The notes below the pieces were generated by a model. The model ran no database searches. It was not told the origin of the DNA and saw only the letters and a program-made list of their open reading frames with translations. Both the position numbers and the translations under genes were made by a program. From the NCBI GenBank assembly GCA_937915485.1, contig CALGII010000129.1, positions 1 through 56,311 on the forward strand: DNA of 56,311 bases. The letters run 5' to 3'. Positions 18,729 to 28,137 of this stretch are shown here, in pieces. Source of the stretch: an uncultured Ignavibacteriota bacterium (lineage in GTDB: Bacteria > Bacteroidota > Ignavibacteria > Tepidaquicellales > Tepidaquicellaceae). The first letter of the stretch is position 1. Every line of letters begins with the position of its first letter.

Positions 18729-20101
18729 TTGCCCGCTCCTTTAATAAATATCCTGCTGATATTTGTTACGTCTCCTGCGCCCTGAAAGACAACGCAATCA
18801 CCTTTCCTTACACTTTTTTCCAATGCTTTTATTAAATCTCCCGCCCCTTTTACCAAGCGGCACTTTGTTCCGGTCTTTTTCAGTTTGTCGTATATAAGTT
18901 TCGATGTCACCCCGTTGGCGGGCAGTTCCCTTGCGGCATAAACTGGCAATAAATATACAACGTCCGCAGCAGATAAGGCTTTTGCGAATTCACTGTAAAA
19001 TTTCCCCGTTCTCGTATAGGTATGCGGCTGAAAAGCCACTATCAGTTTTCCTTTTTTAATTTCATTCAGCGAGGCAAGCGAGGATGACACTTCCGTCGGG
19101 TGATGGGCGTAATCGTCATATACGCTGTAAGCCTTGTCCCATATAAGTTCCAGACGTCTCTTTACTCCGGGATATGACGCCAGGCTTTTTAAAATAACCG
19201 ACGCTTTTACTCCCGCTATGCTGCCCGCTATGAAAGCGGCGGCAGAGTTGTAAACGTTATGACCGCCTATAATTCCTAACTTTATCTGTATCTCGTTCAA
19301 TTTGAATGTAATTCCGTCAGTGTCTGTCTTGACGGAACTTATTCTATTCACCGTCTTTTTTCCGAAGTCCGCACGGCGGCATAATCTGCCTTTCATCACT
19401 TTTCTTATGTTCCTGTCGTCACCGTTCGTGACGAAATAACCGTTTGGCTTTACGAGGTCGGCGAACTTCCTGAACGATTCCACTATTTCTTTTTCGCTCT
19501 TGTATATGTCGGTATGGTCCAGTTCGATGTTGTTCATTACCGCTATCGACGGTTTCAATGTATGGAAACTCCTGTCGTATTCGTCCGCTTCGACTACCGC
19601 GTACCTGCTCTTCCCGATTCTGTAGGCCGCACCCCCGAGGAAATCGAGATTGCCGCCGACAAATACGGTCGGGTCATATTTCGCGTCAATAAGTATTTTC
19701 GCAATCATTGATGTAGTCGAAGTTTTTCCGTGCGTTCCCGAGACGGCTATCAGTATCTTACCGTTGACTATCTCTCCAAGAAGGAACGCCCTCTTTACTG
19801 TTTTTATTTTTCTTTCGACTGCGGATGCATATTCCGGGTTGTCGTGTTTCACTGCCGAAGTATATACTACAAGCGAAACATCCCTGCCGATGTTTCCCGC
19901 TTTGTGACCGTATTTTATCTTCGCGCCTTTTTTCGAAAGCCTGTCCGTAATCGCGGTGCGGGTTATGTCGCTGCCGGTTACCCTGTATCCTTTTACCAAA
20001 AGATATTCCGCCAGCCCGCACATTCCGATTCCGCCGATACCTATGAAATGCACCGTTCCGTTAATTTTCAATTCACCAATATTTTTTCTCCCGGCTGCCA
20101 T
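18725..20101 (-). CDS. murC: UDP-N-acetylmuramate--L-alanine ligase
   Basis: This cytoplasmic Mur ligase adds the first stem-peptide residue, L-Ala, to UDP-MurNAc. At 458 residues, it has an N-terminal UDP-binding fold 'HFIGIGGIGMCGLAEYL', the ATP loop 'GTHGKTSTT', the central 'EADEYDRSF' and 'NNIELDHTD', and the C-terminal 'YDDYAHHPTEV'. It overlaps ftsQ by 4 nt and the PH-like gene by 1 nt (TAATG). It ends with TGA, which shows that TGA is a true stop in this genome. Confidence 0.97.
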   Translation of the reverse strand: MAAGRKNIGELKINGTVHFIGIGGIGMCGLAEYLLVKGYRVTGSDITRTAITDRLSKKGAKIKYGHKAGNIGRDVSLVVYTSAVKHDNPEYASAVERKIKTVKRAFLLGEIVNGKILIAVSGTHGKTSTTSMIAKILIDAKYDPTVFVGGNLDFLGGAAYRIGKSRYAVVEADEYDRSFHTLKPSIAVMNNIELDHTDIYKSEKEIVESFRKFADLVKPNGYFVTNGDDRNIRKVMKGRLCRRADFGKKTVNRISSVKTDTDGITFKLNEIQIKLGIIGGHNVYNSAAAFIAGSIAGVKASVILKSLASYPGVKRRLELIWDKAYSVYDDYAHHPTEVSSSLASLNEIKKGKLIVAFQPHTYTRTGKFYSEFAKALSAADVVYLLPVYAARELPANGVTSKLIYDKLKKTGTKCRLVKGAGDLIKALEKSVRKGDCVVFQGAGDVTNISRIFIKGAGK

Positions 20102-20568
20102 TACGCGTGCAATTCCTTGTTTATATTCTTGAATTCGCCGATTAATCTTTTTTCGTCATAAAACTCGCTTATTCTTATTCTCAGAAGTTTCTTCCTGTCT
20201 TTGAGTTTAATCCTCGCCTTCCTTATGCCGCTTTTTCCCTCGCTGCGTCTTACTCTCTCCCTCGAAAATCTTATCGATAAGATATCGGAATACATAACGT
20301 CCCTGTGCCCGAACCTGTTCTTCAATATGAACCTGTCTTCGGCGAACTCAATCTCTTTCGCTCTCACGGCGTTAACGAGCAGAGCGGCAATAGTGTACAG
20401 CACGAATACAAGCGTGATGTATATTATCGGGTCATGAAATACTATTGTAAATTCCTCGGTCCCGAAATTGCCTCTAAGCAGCACGTAAACAATCAGGAAC
20501 ACCAGATATATCACCAGCGATTTGTAATAAAAATCCAGCCTGGCTTTGAAAATTCTTTTATGTTCCAT
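20101..20568 (-). CDS. Uncharacterised membrane protein with PH-like domain, inside dcw cluster
   Basis: A 155-residue basic protein with two hydrophobic helices (about 15-33 and 47-68). A beta-rich cytoplasmic part of about 80 residues follows, with a pattern like bacterial PH domains ('EIEFAEDRFILKNRFGHRDVMYSDILSIRFS'). It sits between murG (1-nt gap) and murC (1-nt TAATG overlap), so it is translated with the lipid II and division genes. No such gene belongs to the standard dcw set. I infer a membrane-associated accessory factor of cell wall synthesis or division. The PH-like reading is from pattern only. Confidence 0.7.
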   Translation of the reverse strand: MEHKRIFKARLDFYYKSLVIYLVFLIVYVLLRGNFGTEEFTIVFHDPIIYITLVFVLYTIAALLVNAVRAKEIEFAEDRFILKNRFGHRDVMYSDILSIRFSRERVRRSEGKSGIRKARIKLKDRKKLLRIRISEFYDEKRLIGEFKNINKELHA

Positions 20569-20569
20569 T

Positions 20570-21655
20570 TTAGTTTATTGTTTTTATTATTTCGGTTACA
20601 ATTTTTTCGGGCGCGTCCCTGTCATACAATCGCGACGCGTTTCCGCCCAACTCGGCAAGTTTATTATCGTCAGACATCAAACCGATAATAGTGCGGGATA
20701 ATTTTTCTTCCTGTTCGCTTTCCTTAATCATAACAGCCGCATTCATCTTCGCCATTGAAACTGCGTTTTTCTCCTGATGGTTTTCCGCGGCGTAAGGATA
20801 AGGAATTAGAACGGACGCTTTCCCGAGAAGACAGATTTCCATAATGCTGCTTATTCCCGCCCTGCAAACCACGAGGTCGGCCGCCGAATAAGCCATATCC
20901 ATTTCACTGATAAAGCCGAACAACTTCATGCTTTCGTTATTATCCTTTATTTCATTTTTAATTTGTTCAAAATTGTTCTTACCTGTCTGCCATATCAGAT
21001 TTATGTTCTTTTCCCGCAGAGTATTGAGAATTTTATGCACAGCGTTATTAATACCCGACGCCCCCTGACTGCCGCCGAAAACGAAGAGTGTTTTATTTTC
21101 GTTGTCAAATCCGAAAAATCTTTTCGCCGTGCTTTTATCTACCTTTTTCAATTTACTTCTCACGGGATATGAAATTCTAACGACGTTGTCTTTCCGTTTC
21201 AGGAAGTTCAATGTCTCTTCAAAATTTATTATCACTTTGTCCGCTTTTCCGGACATCGTCTTCGTAACCTTTCCGGGATACGAATTTCCTTCCTGTATTA
21301 TTGCCGGTATGTTCATCTTCACCGCGGAATACACGACGGGACCCGATACATAACCTCCCGTACCGATTACCGCGTCAGGTCTGAATTCCGCCAGTATTTT
21401 CTTGCATTCTCTCATCGATGAAAAAAAGTTTTTCACGAATTTGAAATTTTTAAACACGTTCTTCCTTGAAAATCCCGTTACTTCTATAAGTCTTATTGCA
21501 TAATTATTATCCGGCACAACTTTTTCTTCCATCTTCCCTTTTGCTCCTATGAACAATATTTCCGCGTCTTCGAACTTTCTCTTCAGTTCGTCTGCAATCG
21601 CTATCGCTGGAAATATGTGCCCGCCGGTTCCGCCGCCTGTCAATACAAATCTCAT
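20570..21655 (-). CDS. murG: UDP-GlcNAc--lipid I GlcNAc transferase (MurG)
   Basis: This peripheral membrane GT28 glycosyltransferase converts lipid I to lipid II. At 361 residues, it has the N-terminal glycine loop 'GGGTGGHIFPA', the second loop 'FGGSQGASGIN' and the sugar-nucleotide site 'CRAGISSIMEI' with 'LIPYPYAAENHQEKNA'. It overlaps ftsW by 4 nt (ATGA) at its start. Confidence 0.97.
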   Translation of the reverse strand: MRFVLTGGGTGGHIFPAIAIADELKRKFEDAEILFIGAKGKMEEKVVPDNNYAIRLIEVTGFSRKNVFKNFKFVKNFFSSMRECKKILAEFRPDAVIGTGGYVSGPVVYSAVKMNIPAIIQEGNSYPGKVTKTMSGKADKVIINFEETLNFLKRKDNVVRISYPVRSKLKKVDKSTAKRFFGFDNENKTLFVFGGSQGASGINNAVHKILNTLREKNINLIWQTGKNNFEQIKNEIKDNNESMKLFGFISEMDMAYSAADLVVCRAGISSIMEICLLGKASVLIPYPYAAENHQEKNAVSMAKMNAAVMIKESEQEEKLSRTIIGLMSDDNKLAELGGNASRLYDRDAPEKIVTEIIKTIN

Positions 21656-22782
21656 AGTCCGCCGTTTTTGATTTCCGGCACTGCTTCATCCTGATTATCC
21701 CTGTTAGCGGAAATATTTAAAAGTATTCCCGCCGCTATCGCGTTCAAAATTAGCGCTGTACCTCCGAAACTGACGAACGGTATAGGAACACCCGTTGTCG
21801 GGAATATTCCGCTCGCTACGGACATGTTCACTATCGCGTAAGAAACTATTAAAGTGGTTATGCCGAACGCCAGATACTTTCCGAACGGGTCCTGTACCAT
21901 CTTTGCCGTTTTGTAGCCCCTGAACAGAATCGTTCCGAACATTATTACCACGAACAACGTGCCGATTATTCCGTACTCCTCACCAACTATCGAGAAAATA
22001 AAATCTCCGTATGACTCGGGAAGGAAAAATTCCTTCTGTATCGAATTTCCGATTCCGACGCCGAAAATGCCGCCGTTGCCTAATCCGACAATAGCCTGCG
22101 ACAACTGATGCTGCGCGGTTCCGCTCGATGAGTACTCGGCAAAATTCTCAAGACGCTCCCGTATGTATGATTTTGAAAGTATGAAAAGCGCTGCCAAAGG
22201 AAGCAGCGATATAATCGTGATTGCAACGTGCTTCACCTTTATAGTAGATGTCAGCATCAGCAGGACTGTCGAACCGAATATTATAAGTGCCGTGGAAAAA
22301 TTCGGCTGCAAAGCCACGAGCCCGCAGACAAGCATCAGATAAATCAATATCGGCAGATACCCCTTGTAAAGGTTATCCAGATAACCTTCCTTACGCACAA
22401 GCAGTGTCGAAACGTGTATAATCAACGCGTACTTCGCGAGGTCCGAGGGCTGGAAACTAAGGAATCCCAGAGACAGCCATCTGTTAACATTCTTCACCTG
22501 CGAGGAAGTGAAAAGCACTACCGCGAGCAGAATTATCGCGATGAATATGAGCAGTTTGCTTAGGTCCTGAAGATACCTGTAATCGAACTTCGCGAAGAAG
22601 AACAGGACTGCGAACGATATTACGACCCTTATCAAATGCTGTTTGAACAAGTATCCGGCGTCATTCCACTTCTGAAGCGAATAATCCGAACTCGCGCTGT
22701 AAACAATCGCTATGCTGAAAAATATCAGCAGCAGCACGGGCAGCAGAATGAAAATATCTATTTTATTTTTACCGAATCTCAT
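21652..22782 (-). CDS. ftsW: Peptidoglycan glycosyltransferase FtsW
   Basis: This SEDS polymerase works with FtsI to make septal glycan strands. At 376 residues, it has about ten membrane helices and the family motifs 'NRWLSLGFLSFQPSDLAKYALI', 'GIGNSIQKEFFLPESYGDFIFSIVGEE' and 'PTTGVPIPFVSFGGTALI'. Its TGA stop overlaps the murG ATG and its start overlaps the murD stop codon. Confidence 0.96.
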   Translation of the reverse strand: MRFGKNKIDIFILLPVLLLIFFSIAIVYSASSDYSLQKWNDAGYLFKQHLIRVVISFAVLFFFAKFDYRYLQDLSKLLIFIAIILLAVVLFTSSQVKNVNRWLSLGFLSFQPSDLAKYALIIHVSTLLVRKEGYLDNLYKGYLPILIYLMLVCGLVALQPNFSTALIIFGSTVLLMLTSTIKVKHVAITIISLLPLAALFILSKSYIRERLENFAEYSSSGTAQHQLSQAIVGLGNGGIFGVGIGNSIQKEFFLPESYGDFIFSIVGEEYGIIGTLFVVIMFGTILFRGYKTAKMVQDPFGKYLAFGITTLIVSYAIVNMSVASGIFPTTGVPIPFVSFGGTALILNAIAAGILLNISANRDNQDEAVPEIKNGGL

Positions 22783-24152
22783 TATCCTTTAAGATTGTTT
22801 ACAATTTCCTTGAACGCTTTTCCTCTGTGTTCGTAATTATCGAACATGTCAAAACTCTTGTATCCCGGCGAGAATAGAACTACATCGCCTTTCTTCGCAT
22901 TCTTCACGGCGTTAATAACCGCGTCATCAAGCGTGTCGGATTTTAATACCTTTACGAAGTCCGAATATCTTTCGCTTATAACATCCTTGCTCTGTCCTAT
23001 CGCGCAAATCAATTTCACCCGATTCTTGATAAGCGCATCTACTTTATCAAAATTGTTCTCGCCTTTCTTGCCTCCCATAATAAGAATTATGTTACCTTCG
23101 AAACTCTCAAGCGCAACGTAAAGCGAATCGTAATTTGTCGCTTTCGAATCGTTGTAGAAATTGACACCATTGATTTCCCGAACGGGCTCTATTCTGTGTT
23201 CTACGCCTCTGAATGTTTTCAGCGTATTCGAAATCGAATCATTGCTTATACCGAACTTCTTCGCGGCGATGACAGCAGCCATCGCGTTCATAACGTTATG
23301 TGTTCCTCTCAGGAGAATATCTTTAGTGTCAATAATTTTTTCCGCTGTACCGCAGTCGCAAAAAATGCTGCCTCCGTCCGTGTACGCCTTGTTTTTAATT
23401 TCCGTGTTATCAAAATACCCCGAAGCGAAAGCCGCTTTATTTCCCCGCATTTTGTCGAAATTACCGGAAAGTTCACCGTCGTCGTGGTTTATGATAATAA
23501 GGTCATAGTCCGACTGGTTCATGTTGATTCTGAATTTTGCATCTGCGTATTTCTCAAATGAACCGTGCCAGTCAATATGGTCCTGAGTTATGTTCAGTAT
23601 TACCGCTACATCGGGTCTGAAGTCGGAAATGAATTCGAGTTGAAAACTGCTCACTTCCAGAACAACAATCGAATTCACGCCGAGTTTAGGAATTATCTCG
23701 GAGAATGCAAGACCGACATTTCCGCATACGTGAGCGTCGAAACCCGCATCCCTGAACATTGCGCCGGTAAGTTCAGTCGTGGTTGTCTTTCCGTTCGTTC
23801 CCGTAATCGCTATAATCGGCGCGTCACAGAATCTGTACGCCGCTTCGATTTCACTGATTATCCGTATTCCCTTGTCAAATGCTTTCAGGAATATCTCCGA
23901 ATTCGGAGGTATTCCCGGGCTCGTCACGAAATAATCCGCGTCGAATATTTTCTCCGTGTTGCCTCCGATTTCGTAGGGTATTCCGTGCTTGGCAAATTCC
24001 TTCTCATCGAAATAAAGTAATTTTTCTTTCGGCGATGAATCGCTTAGAAATACGGATGCACCCGCGTTTTTTAATAGTTTCGCCGCGGCAATTCCGCTGC
24101 GCCCCGCACCGAGTACCGTGTACCTGATATTTTTTACGTCGTAATCCTTCAT
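22782..24152 (-). CDS. murD: UDP-MurNAc-L-alanine--D-glutamate ligase
   Basis: This Mur ligase adds D-Glu as the second stem residue. At 456 residues, it has the N-terminal UDP-binding 'VLGAGRSGIAAAKLL', the ATP loop 'GTNGKTTTTEL', central 'NITQDHIDWHGSFEKYADAK' and C-terminal 'YNDSKATNYDS'. It overlaps ftsW by 1 nt and begins directly after the mraY stop codon. Confidence 0.97.
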   Translation of the reverse strand: MKDYDVKNIRYTVLGAGRSGIAAAKLLKNAGASVFLSDSSPKEKLLYFDEKEFAKHGIPYEIGGNTEKIFDADYFVTSPGIPPNSEIFLKAFDKGIRIISEIEAAYRFCDAPIIAITGTNGKTTTTELTGAMFRDAGFDAHVCGNVGLAFSEIIPKLGVNSIVVLEVSSFQLEFISDFRPDVAVILNITQDHIDWHGSFEKYADAKFRINMNQSDYDLIIINHDDGELSGNFDKMRGNKAAFASGYFDNTEIKNKAYTDGGSIFCDCGTAEKIIDTKDILLRGTHNVMNAMAAVIAAKKFGISNDSISNTLKTFRGVEHRIEPVREINGVNFYNDSKATNYDSLYVALESFEGNIILIMGGKKGENNFDKVDALIKNRVKLICAIGQSKDVISERYSDFVKVLKSDTLDDAVINAVKNAKKGDVVLFSPGYKSFDMFDNYEHRGKAFKEIVNNLKG

Positions 24153-25262
24153 TTACCTTATCTTGAATGTTGCAAAGGTCATTATTGCAAGCAATACCGC
24201 GATAATGTAAAACCTTAATACTATCTTAGGCTCGGGAATCCCCTTCATTTCAAAATGATGATGAAGCGGAGCCATCAGAAATATCCGTCGTCCTTCGCCG
24301 TATTTCTTCTTCGTGTATTTGAAATAATATCTCTGTATCAGAACCGACACCGCTTCCGCGAAAAATATTCCGCCGAGAAGCGGAAGCAGGAATTCTTTTT
24401 TCACGAGTATGCAAAGCGTCCCTACTGCTCCGCCGAGCGCGAGAGAACCTGTATCGCCCATAAATATTTGCGCTGGGTATGAATTGTACCAAAGAAATCC
24501 TATCGCAGCCCCCGCCATTGCCGTGCAGAATATTACAAGTTCACCGTTACCCTTCAGGTATATAATGTTAATGTACTTTGCCCATTCAACGTTGCCCGAT
24601 ATGTACGCGATTATGCCGAGAGTGAATATCACTATGCCGACAGTCCCCGTCGCAAGTCCGTCGAGACCGTCGGTAAGATTAACCGCGTTCGACGTAGCCG
24701 TGATTATGAATACGATTATCGGTATGTAGAAAACCGAGAAATCAAACTGATAGTTTTTCAGGAACGGTATAGTTGTTATCGTATTAATTCCTTCGAATTG
24801 CGGAGCCAGATAAATCGCCAGCCCTATCACGATTCCCACAGTCACCTGCCCCATCAGTTTATACTTCGCAAGCAGACCCTTCTTATATTTTTTTACTACC
24901 TTAAGATAATCGTCAAGGAGCCCTACGAGGCCGAGCGTTATCGTTGCGAATAGAACAAGTATGATGTATATGTTAGTCAGGTCGGCCCAGAACAGAACCG
25001 GTATTAGCCCCGACATCAGTATAATTAGCCCTCCCATCGTGGGCGTACCGGCTTTCGACCAGTGAAATTTCGGACCGTCCTCTTTCTTCGCCTCGCCAAT
25101 TTGTTTCTTCTTGAGCAGCCGCAGCACTTTCGGCCCTACGTAGAAAGTAAGCAGCAGCGCAGTAATGGCTGCAAGAGCGGACCTGAAAGTCAGATACTTG
25201 AACACATTAAATCCCGGGGGACTGAATTTCGCGTTTATTAACTCGGCTATGTAGTACAGCAT
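24153..25262 (-). CDS. mraY: Phospho-MurNAc-pentapeptide transferase (MraY)
   Basis: This polytopic enzyme transfers phospho-MurNAc-pentapeptide to undecaprenyl phosphate, forming lipid I. At 369 residues, it has ten membrane helices, the 'TPTMGG' loop, the Mg-binding 'NLTDGLDGLA' and 'FMGDTGSLALGG', and the histidine motif 'APLHHHFEMKG'. It lies between murF (14-nt gap) and murD. Confidence 0.97.
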   Translation of the reverse strand: MLYYIAELINAKFSPPGFNVFKYLTFRSALAAITALLLTFYVGPKVLRLLKKKQIGEAKKEDGPKFHWSKAGTPTMGGLIILMSGLIPVLFWADLTNIYIILVLFATITLGLVGLLDDYLKVVKKYKKGLLAKYKLMGQVTVGIVIGLAIYLAPQFEGINTITTIPFLKNYQFDFSVFYIPIIVFIITATSNAVNLTDGLDGLATGTVGIVIFTLGIIAYISGNVEWAKYINIIYLKGNGELVIFCTAMAGAAIGFLWYNSYPAQIFMGDTGSLALGGAVGTLCILVKKEFLLPLLGGIFFAEAVSVLIQRYYFKYTKKKYGEGRRIFLMAPLHHHFEMKGIPEPKIVLRFYIIAVLLAIMTFATFKIR

Positions 25263-25276
25263 CTTTCCCGCTCCGT

Positions 25277-26662
25277 TTAATTTTTAAAAATTTTATCGAT
25301 TGCTTCCTCGAGTTTCATTCCCCTTGACCCTTTTACATAAACCAGGTCCCCCTTCTTAATGTTCTTCCTGACAAATTCCGCCAGGTCGTCTTTTGTTTCG
25401 AAATAAAAATTATTTTTCAGTTTCTTCGCTCCTTTAAAAGTATTATATGAATCCCTGCCGTACGTGTACAGGAAATCGAATTTCATTTTCGCGGCTAATT
25501 TTCCGTTCGTGAAGTGCTCCCTTTCGGATGCCTTGCCCATCTCAAGCATATCAGCGAGTATTATGTGCTTTCTGCCTTTCGCATCGTATTCCTTCACCGT
25601 CTCAAGTCCCAATTTAACCGAATCGGGATTGCTGTTGTACGCGTCGTTTATAAGAAGAACTCCGTTTTTCATTTCCGCCTGCATCCGCTTGCTGCTTCCC
25701 CCGCTGTAATTCCTGAAAGCGTCCGATATTTCCTTCGCATCAACTCCGAAATACACGCCGAGCGCGATTGCCGCGAGACCGTTGTAGAACGAATGTCTTC
25801 CGAATGTGTTAACGTATGTTTTTTGTTTTCTCCCGTTGTAAGCGTATTCTATAACAGGTCTGAATTTCGCGTCATATCCCTTTATGCTTCCTTTCACGTC
25901 GGCGCTGAATCCGTATGAATAAGTGAACGAGTCTTCTTTCGCTTTCCTGCGGTATGCTCTGATAAATGGATCGTCATGATTATAAAAACAAACCGAACCG
26001 TTTGCCCTCACCCAATCATATACCTGAAACTCCTCTTTCGCTACTCCGGCAAGGTTGCCGAAAAATTCAAGGTGCTCGCGGCCGATGTTAGTTACAAGCG
26101 CGGCATCCGGCTTCGCTATACCACAAAGGTATTCCAGTTCGTTAAAATGGTTGCTTCCCGCTTCGAGCAAACAGAAGTCGTGTTTGTTGTTCAATCCGAG
26201 CAGTGTAAGAGGCAGACCTATATGATTGTTCAAGTTGCCTTCAGTGCAATGCAGTTTGAATTTTCTTGAAAGCACTGCCGCCGCGAGGTCTTTCGTTGTA
26301 GTCTTTCCGTTGCTTCCCGCGATTGCAACGACGGGTATATTCATTTCGTCCCTGTGAATCAATGCGAGTTCACCCAGCGTTTTAACTGTATCCTTCACGA
26401 TAATAAATGCGCACCCCTTAATGCTTTTCCCTTCCTTTTCGAACCAACTTTTATTAACGACTGCCGCATTTATCCGTCCGTTCCTTGCAAGTTCCTTTAT
26501 GTACCTGTGCCCGTCGTTATTTTCGCCCTTAATGCCGAAGAATAAAATTTCCCGTGAGGTTTTTCTCGAATCAATAGATACGGATTTAAAACCTCTTTCC
26601 GTAAGATGTCTCCCGTTAACGATTTCCGCTTTCAGTTTCAATATTTCTTTTACATCTATCAT
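25277..26662 (-). CDS. murF: UDP-MurNAc-tripeptide--D-alanyl-D-alanine ligase
   Basis: This Mur ligase adds D-Ala-D-Ala to complete the UDP-MurNAc pentapeptide. At 461 residues, it has the ATP loop 'IAGSNGKTTTKDL', 'TNIGREHLEFFG' and C-terminal 'NDAYNSNPDS'. Its ATG overlaps the murE TAA (TAATG). No ddl gene is in the window, so D-Ala-D-Ala ligase must be encoded elsewhere. Confidence 0.96.
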   Translation of the reverse strand: MIDVKEILKLKAEIVNGRHLTERGFKSVSIDSRKTSREILFFGIKGENNDGHRYIKELARNGRINAAVVNKSWFEKEGKSIKGCAFIIVKDTVKTLGELALIHRDEMNIPVVAIAGSNGKTTTKDLAAAVLSRKFKLHCTEGNLNNHIGLPLTLLGLNNKHDFCLLEAGSNHFNELEYLCGIAKPDAALVTNIGREHLEFFGNLAGVAKEEFQVYDWVRANGSVCFYNHDDPFIRAYRRKAKEDSFTYSYGFSADVKGSIKGYDAKFRPVIEYAYNGRKQKTYVNTFGRHSFYNGLAAIALGVYFGVDAKEISDAFRNYSGGSSKRMQAEMKNGVLLINDAYNSNPDSVKLGLETVKEYDAKGRKHIILADMLEMGKASEREHFTNGKLAAKMKFDFLYTYGRDSYNTFKGAKKLKNNFYFETKDDLAEFVRKNIKKGDLVYVKGSRGMKLEEAIDKIFKN

Positions 26663-28137
26663 TATTTTGCAAGCGATTGATATTTTATTACTTCTTCCGC
26701 GTCATCGAAATGTGATTTAACGCCCTTGATTTCCTGATACGTCTCGTGTCCTTTTCCGCAAATCAATATTATATCTCCCTTTCTCGACATCTCAATTCCT
26801 CTTTTAATCGCTTTATCTCTGTCGGGCTCCGACTCATAATTATTTTTTTCAATTCCAGTCTTGATGTCTTCAATTATCGCTACAGGACTTTCGCTTCTCG
26901 GATTGTCAGACGTAACAATGACGTAATCCGACAGCGTTGTTGCTATGTTTCCCATAACCGGCCGCTTCGTCCTGTCCTTGTCGCCGCCGCATCCGAATAG
27001 TGTTATCACCCTGCCTCCGGAATTATCGTGCCTCGTCACATCAAGCGCCGCCTCAATCGCGTTTTTTAACGAATCGGACGTGTGCGAATAATCGATTATC
27101 GCGCAGGCGCCGTTCGGCAGCATTATCCTGTTGAACCTGCCCTTAACCGCTTCGAATTTTTCAATTGCGCTCAGTATTACTTTAATCTCGACACCATATC
27201 TGAGAGCGGTAAGAATAGCGGCAAGTATGTTATAAACATTGAACCGACCCGTGAGGGACGATTTCACTTTGTATCTCGTATCGTTGAGTTCGATATCGAA
27301 ACTCATTCCTCCGAGGCTAAGATTTATGTTAAGCGCCTGAAGGTTCGAATAATTATCGACGGAATATAATTTCTTCGACGCCCTGCTTTCTGTGAGCATT
27401 CTTATTCCGAAATCATCGTCGCTATTTGATACGGCAAGTGAATGTTCCGACAAAGTGTCGAAAAGCATTTTTTTCGCCCTGAAATAATTGTCCATGTTCA
27501 GATGCAGGTCCATGTGCTCGCTCGTAAGGTTGGTGAACACGGCTGTGTCGTAGTGTATAGTGTGCACCCTGTAATTCACGAGCGCGATTGACGACACCTC
27601 CATTATGCAGAACTGCATTCCGTTCTTTATCATCTTCGAAAGATATTCGTTCACTTCAATCGAGTCGGGTGTCGTGAGCCTTGACGCGTTCGTGTTTTTC
27701 GTATCCGTCATGTAATCTATTGTGCCAATAAGTCCCGCTTTATAACCTGCTTCTTCGAGTATCTTTTTTATTATATATGTGATTGTAGTCTTCCCGTTCG
27801 TGCCTGTGACACCGATAACCTTTATCATTTCCGACGGATTTCCGTAAAAGACACAACTCATCTCAGCCATTACTTTTCTTACGTTATCGACGAGTATTAC
27901 CTTCGGATTTTTCGCGTAATTTTTTGCCGCCTTCTCGTCGGCAATCACAGCGCCCGCGCCGCTTTCAATTGCCTGTTCGATGAACTTCGTACCGTCAACT
28001 TTTGAACCGACCACCGCAAAGAAAACAAAATCGGCGCCGATGTTTCTCGAATCGAAACTCAGTCCTTTAACAGTGAAATCCACGCCATTAAAGACTTTTC
28101 CGATACCCGCTGTATTTAGTATTTCAGATATCTTCAT
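26662..28137 (-). CDS. murE: UDP-MurNAc-dipeptide--meso-diaminopimelate ligase
   Basis: This Mur ligase adds the third stem residue. At 491 residues, it has the ATP loop 'VTGTNGKTTITYI', 'TNLTSEHMDLH', 'DYSHTSDSL' and the specificity motif 'DNPR' followed by SESP. DNPR marks the meso-diaminopimelate-adding branch rather than the lysine-adding branch, so an A1gamma-type Gram-negative peptidoglycan is predicted. It overlaps the ftsI stop region by 4 nt. Confidence 0.96.
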   Translation of the reverse strand: MKISEILNTAGIGKVFNGVDFTVKGLSFDSRNIGADFVFFAVVGSKVDGTKFIEQAIESGAGAVIADEKAAKNYAKNPKVILVDNVRKVMAEMSCVFYGNPSEMIKVIGVTGTNGKTTITYIIKKILEEAGYKAGLIGTIDYMTDTKNTNASRLTTPDSIEVNEYLSKMIKNGMQFCIMEVSSIALVNYRVHTIHYDTAVFTNLTSEHMDLHLNMDNYFRAKKMLFDTLSEHSLAVSNSDDDFGIRMLTESRASKKLYSVDNYSNLQALNINLSLGGMSFDIELNDTRYKVKSSLTGRFNVYNILAAILTALRYGVEIKVILSAIEKFEAVKGRFNRIMLPNGACAIIDYSHTSDSLKNAIEAALDVTRHDNSGGRVITLFGCGGDKDRTKRPVMGNIATTLSDYVIVTSDNPRSESPVAIIEDIKTGIEKNNYESEPDRDKAIKRGIEMSRKGDIILICGKGHETYQEIKGVKSHFDDAEEVIKYQSLAK

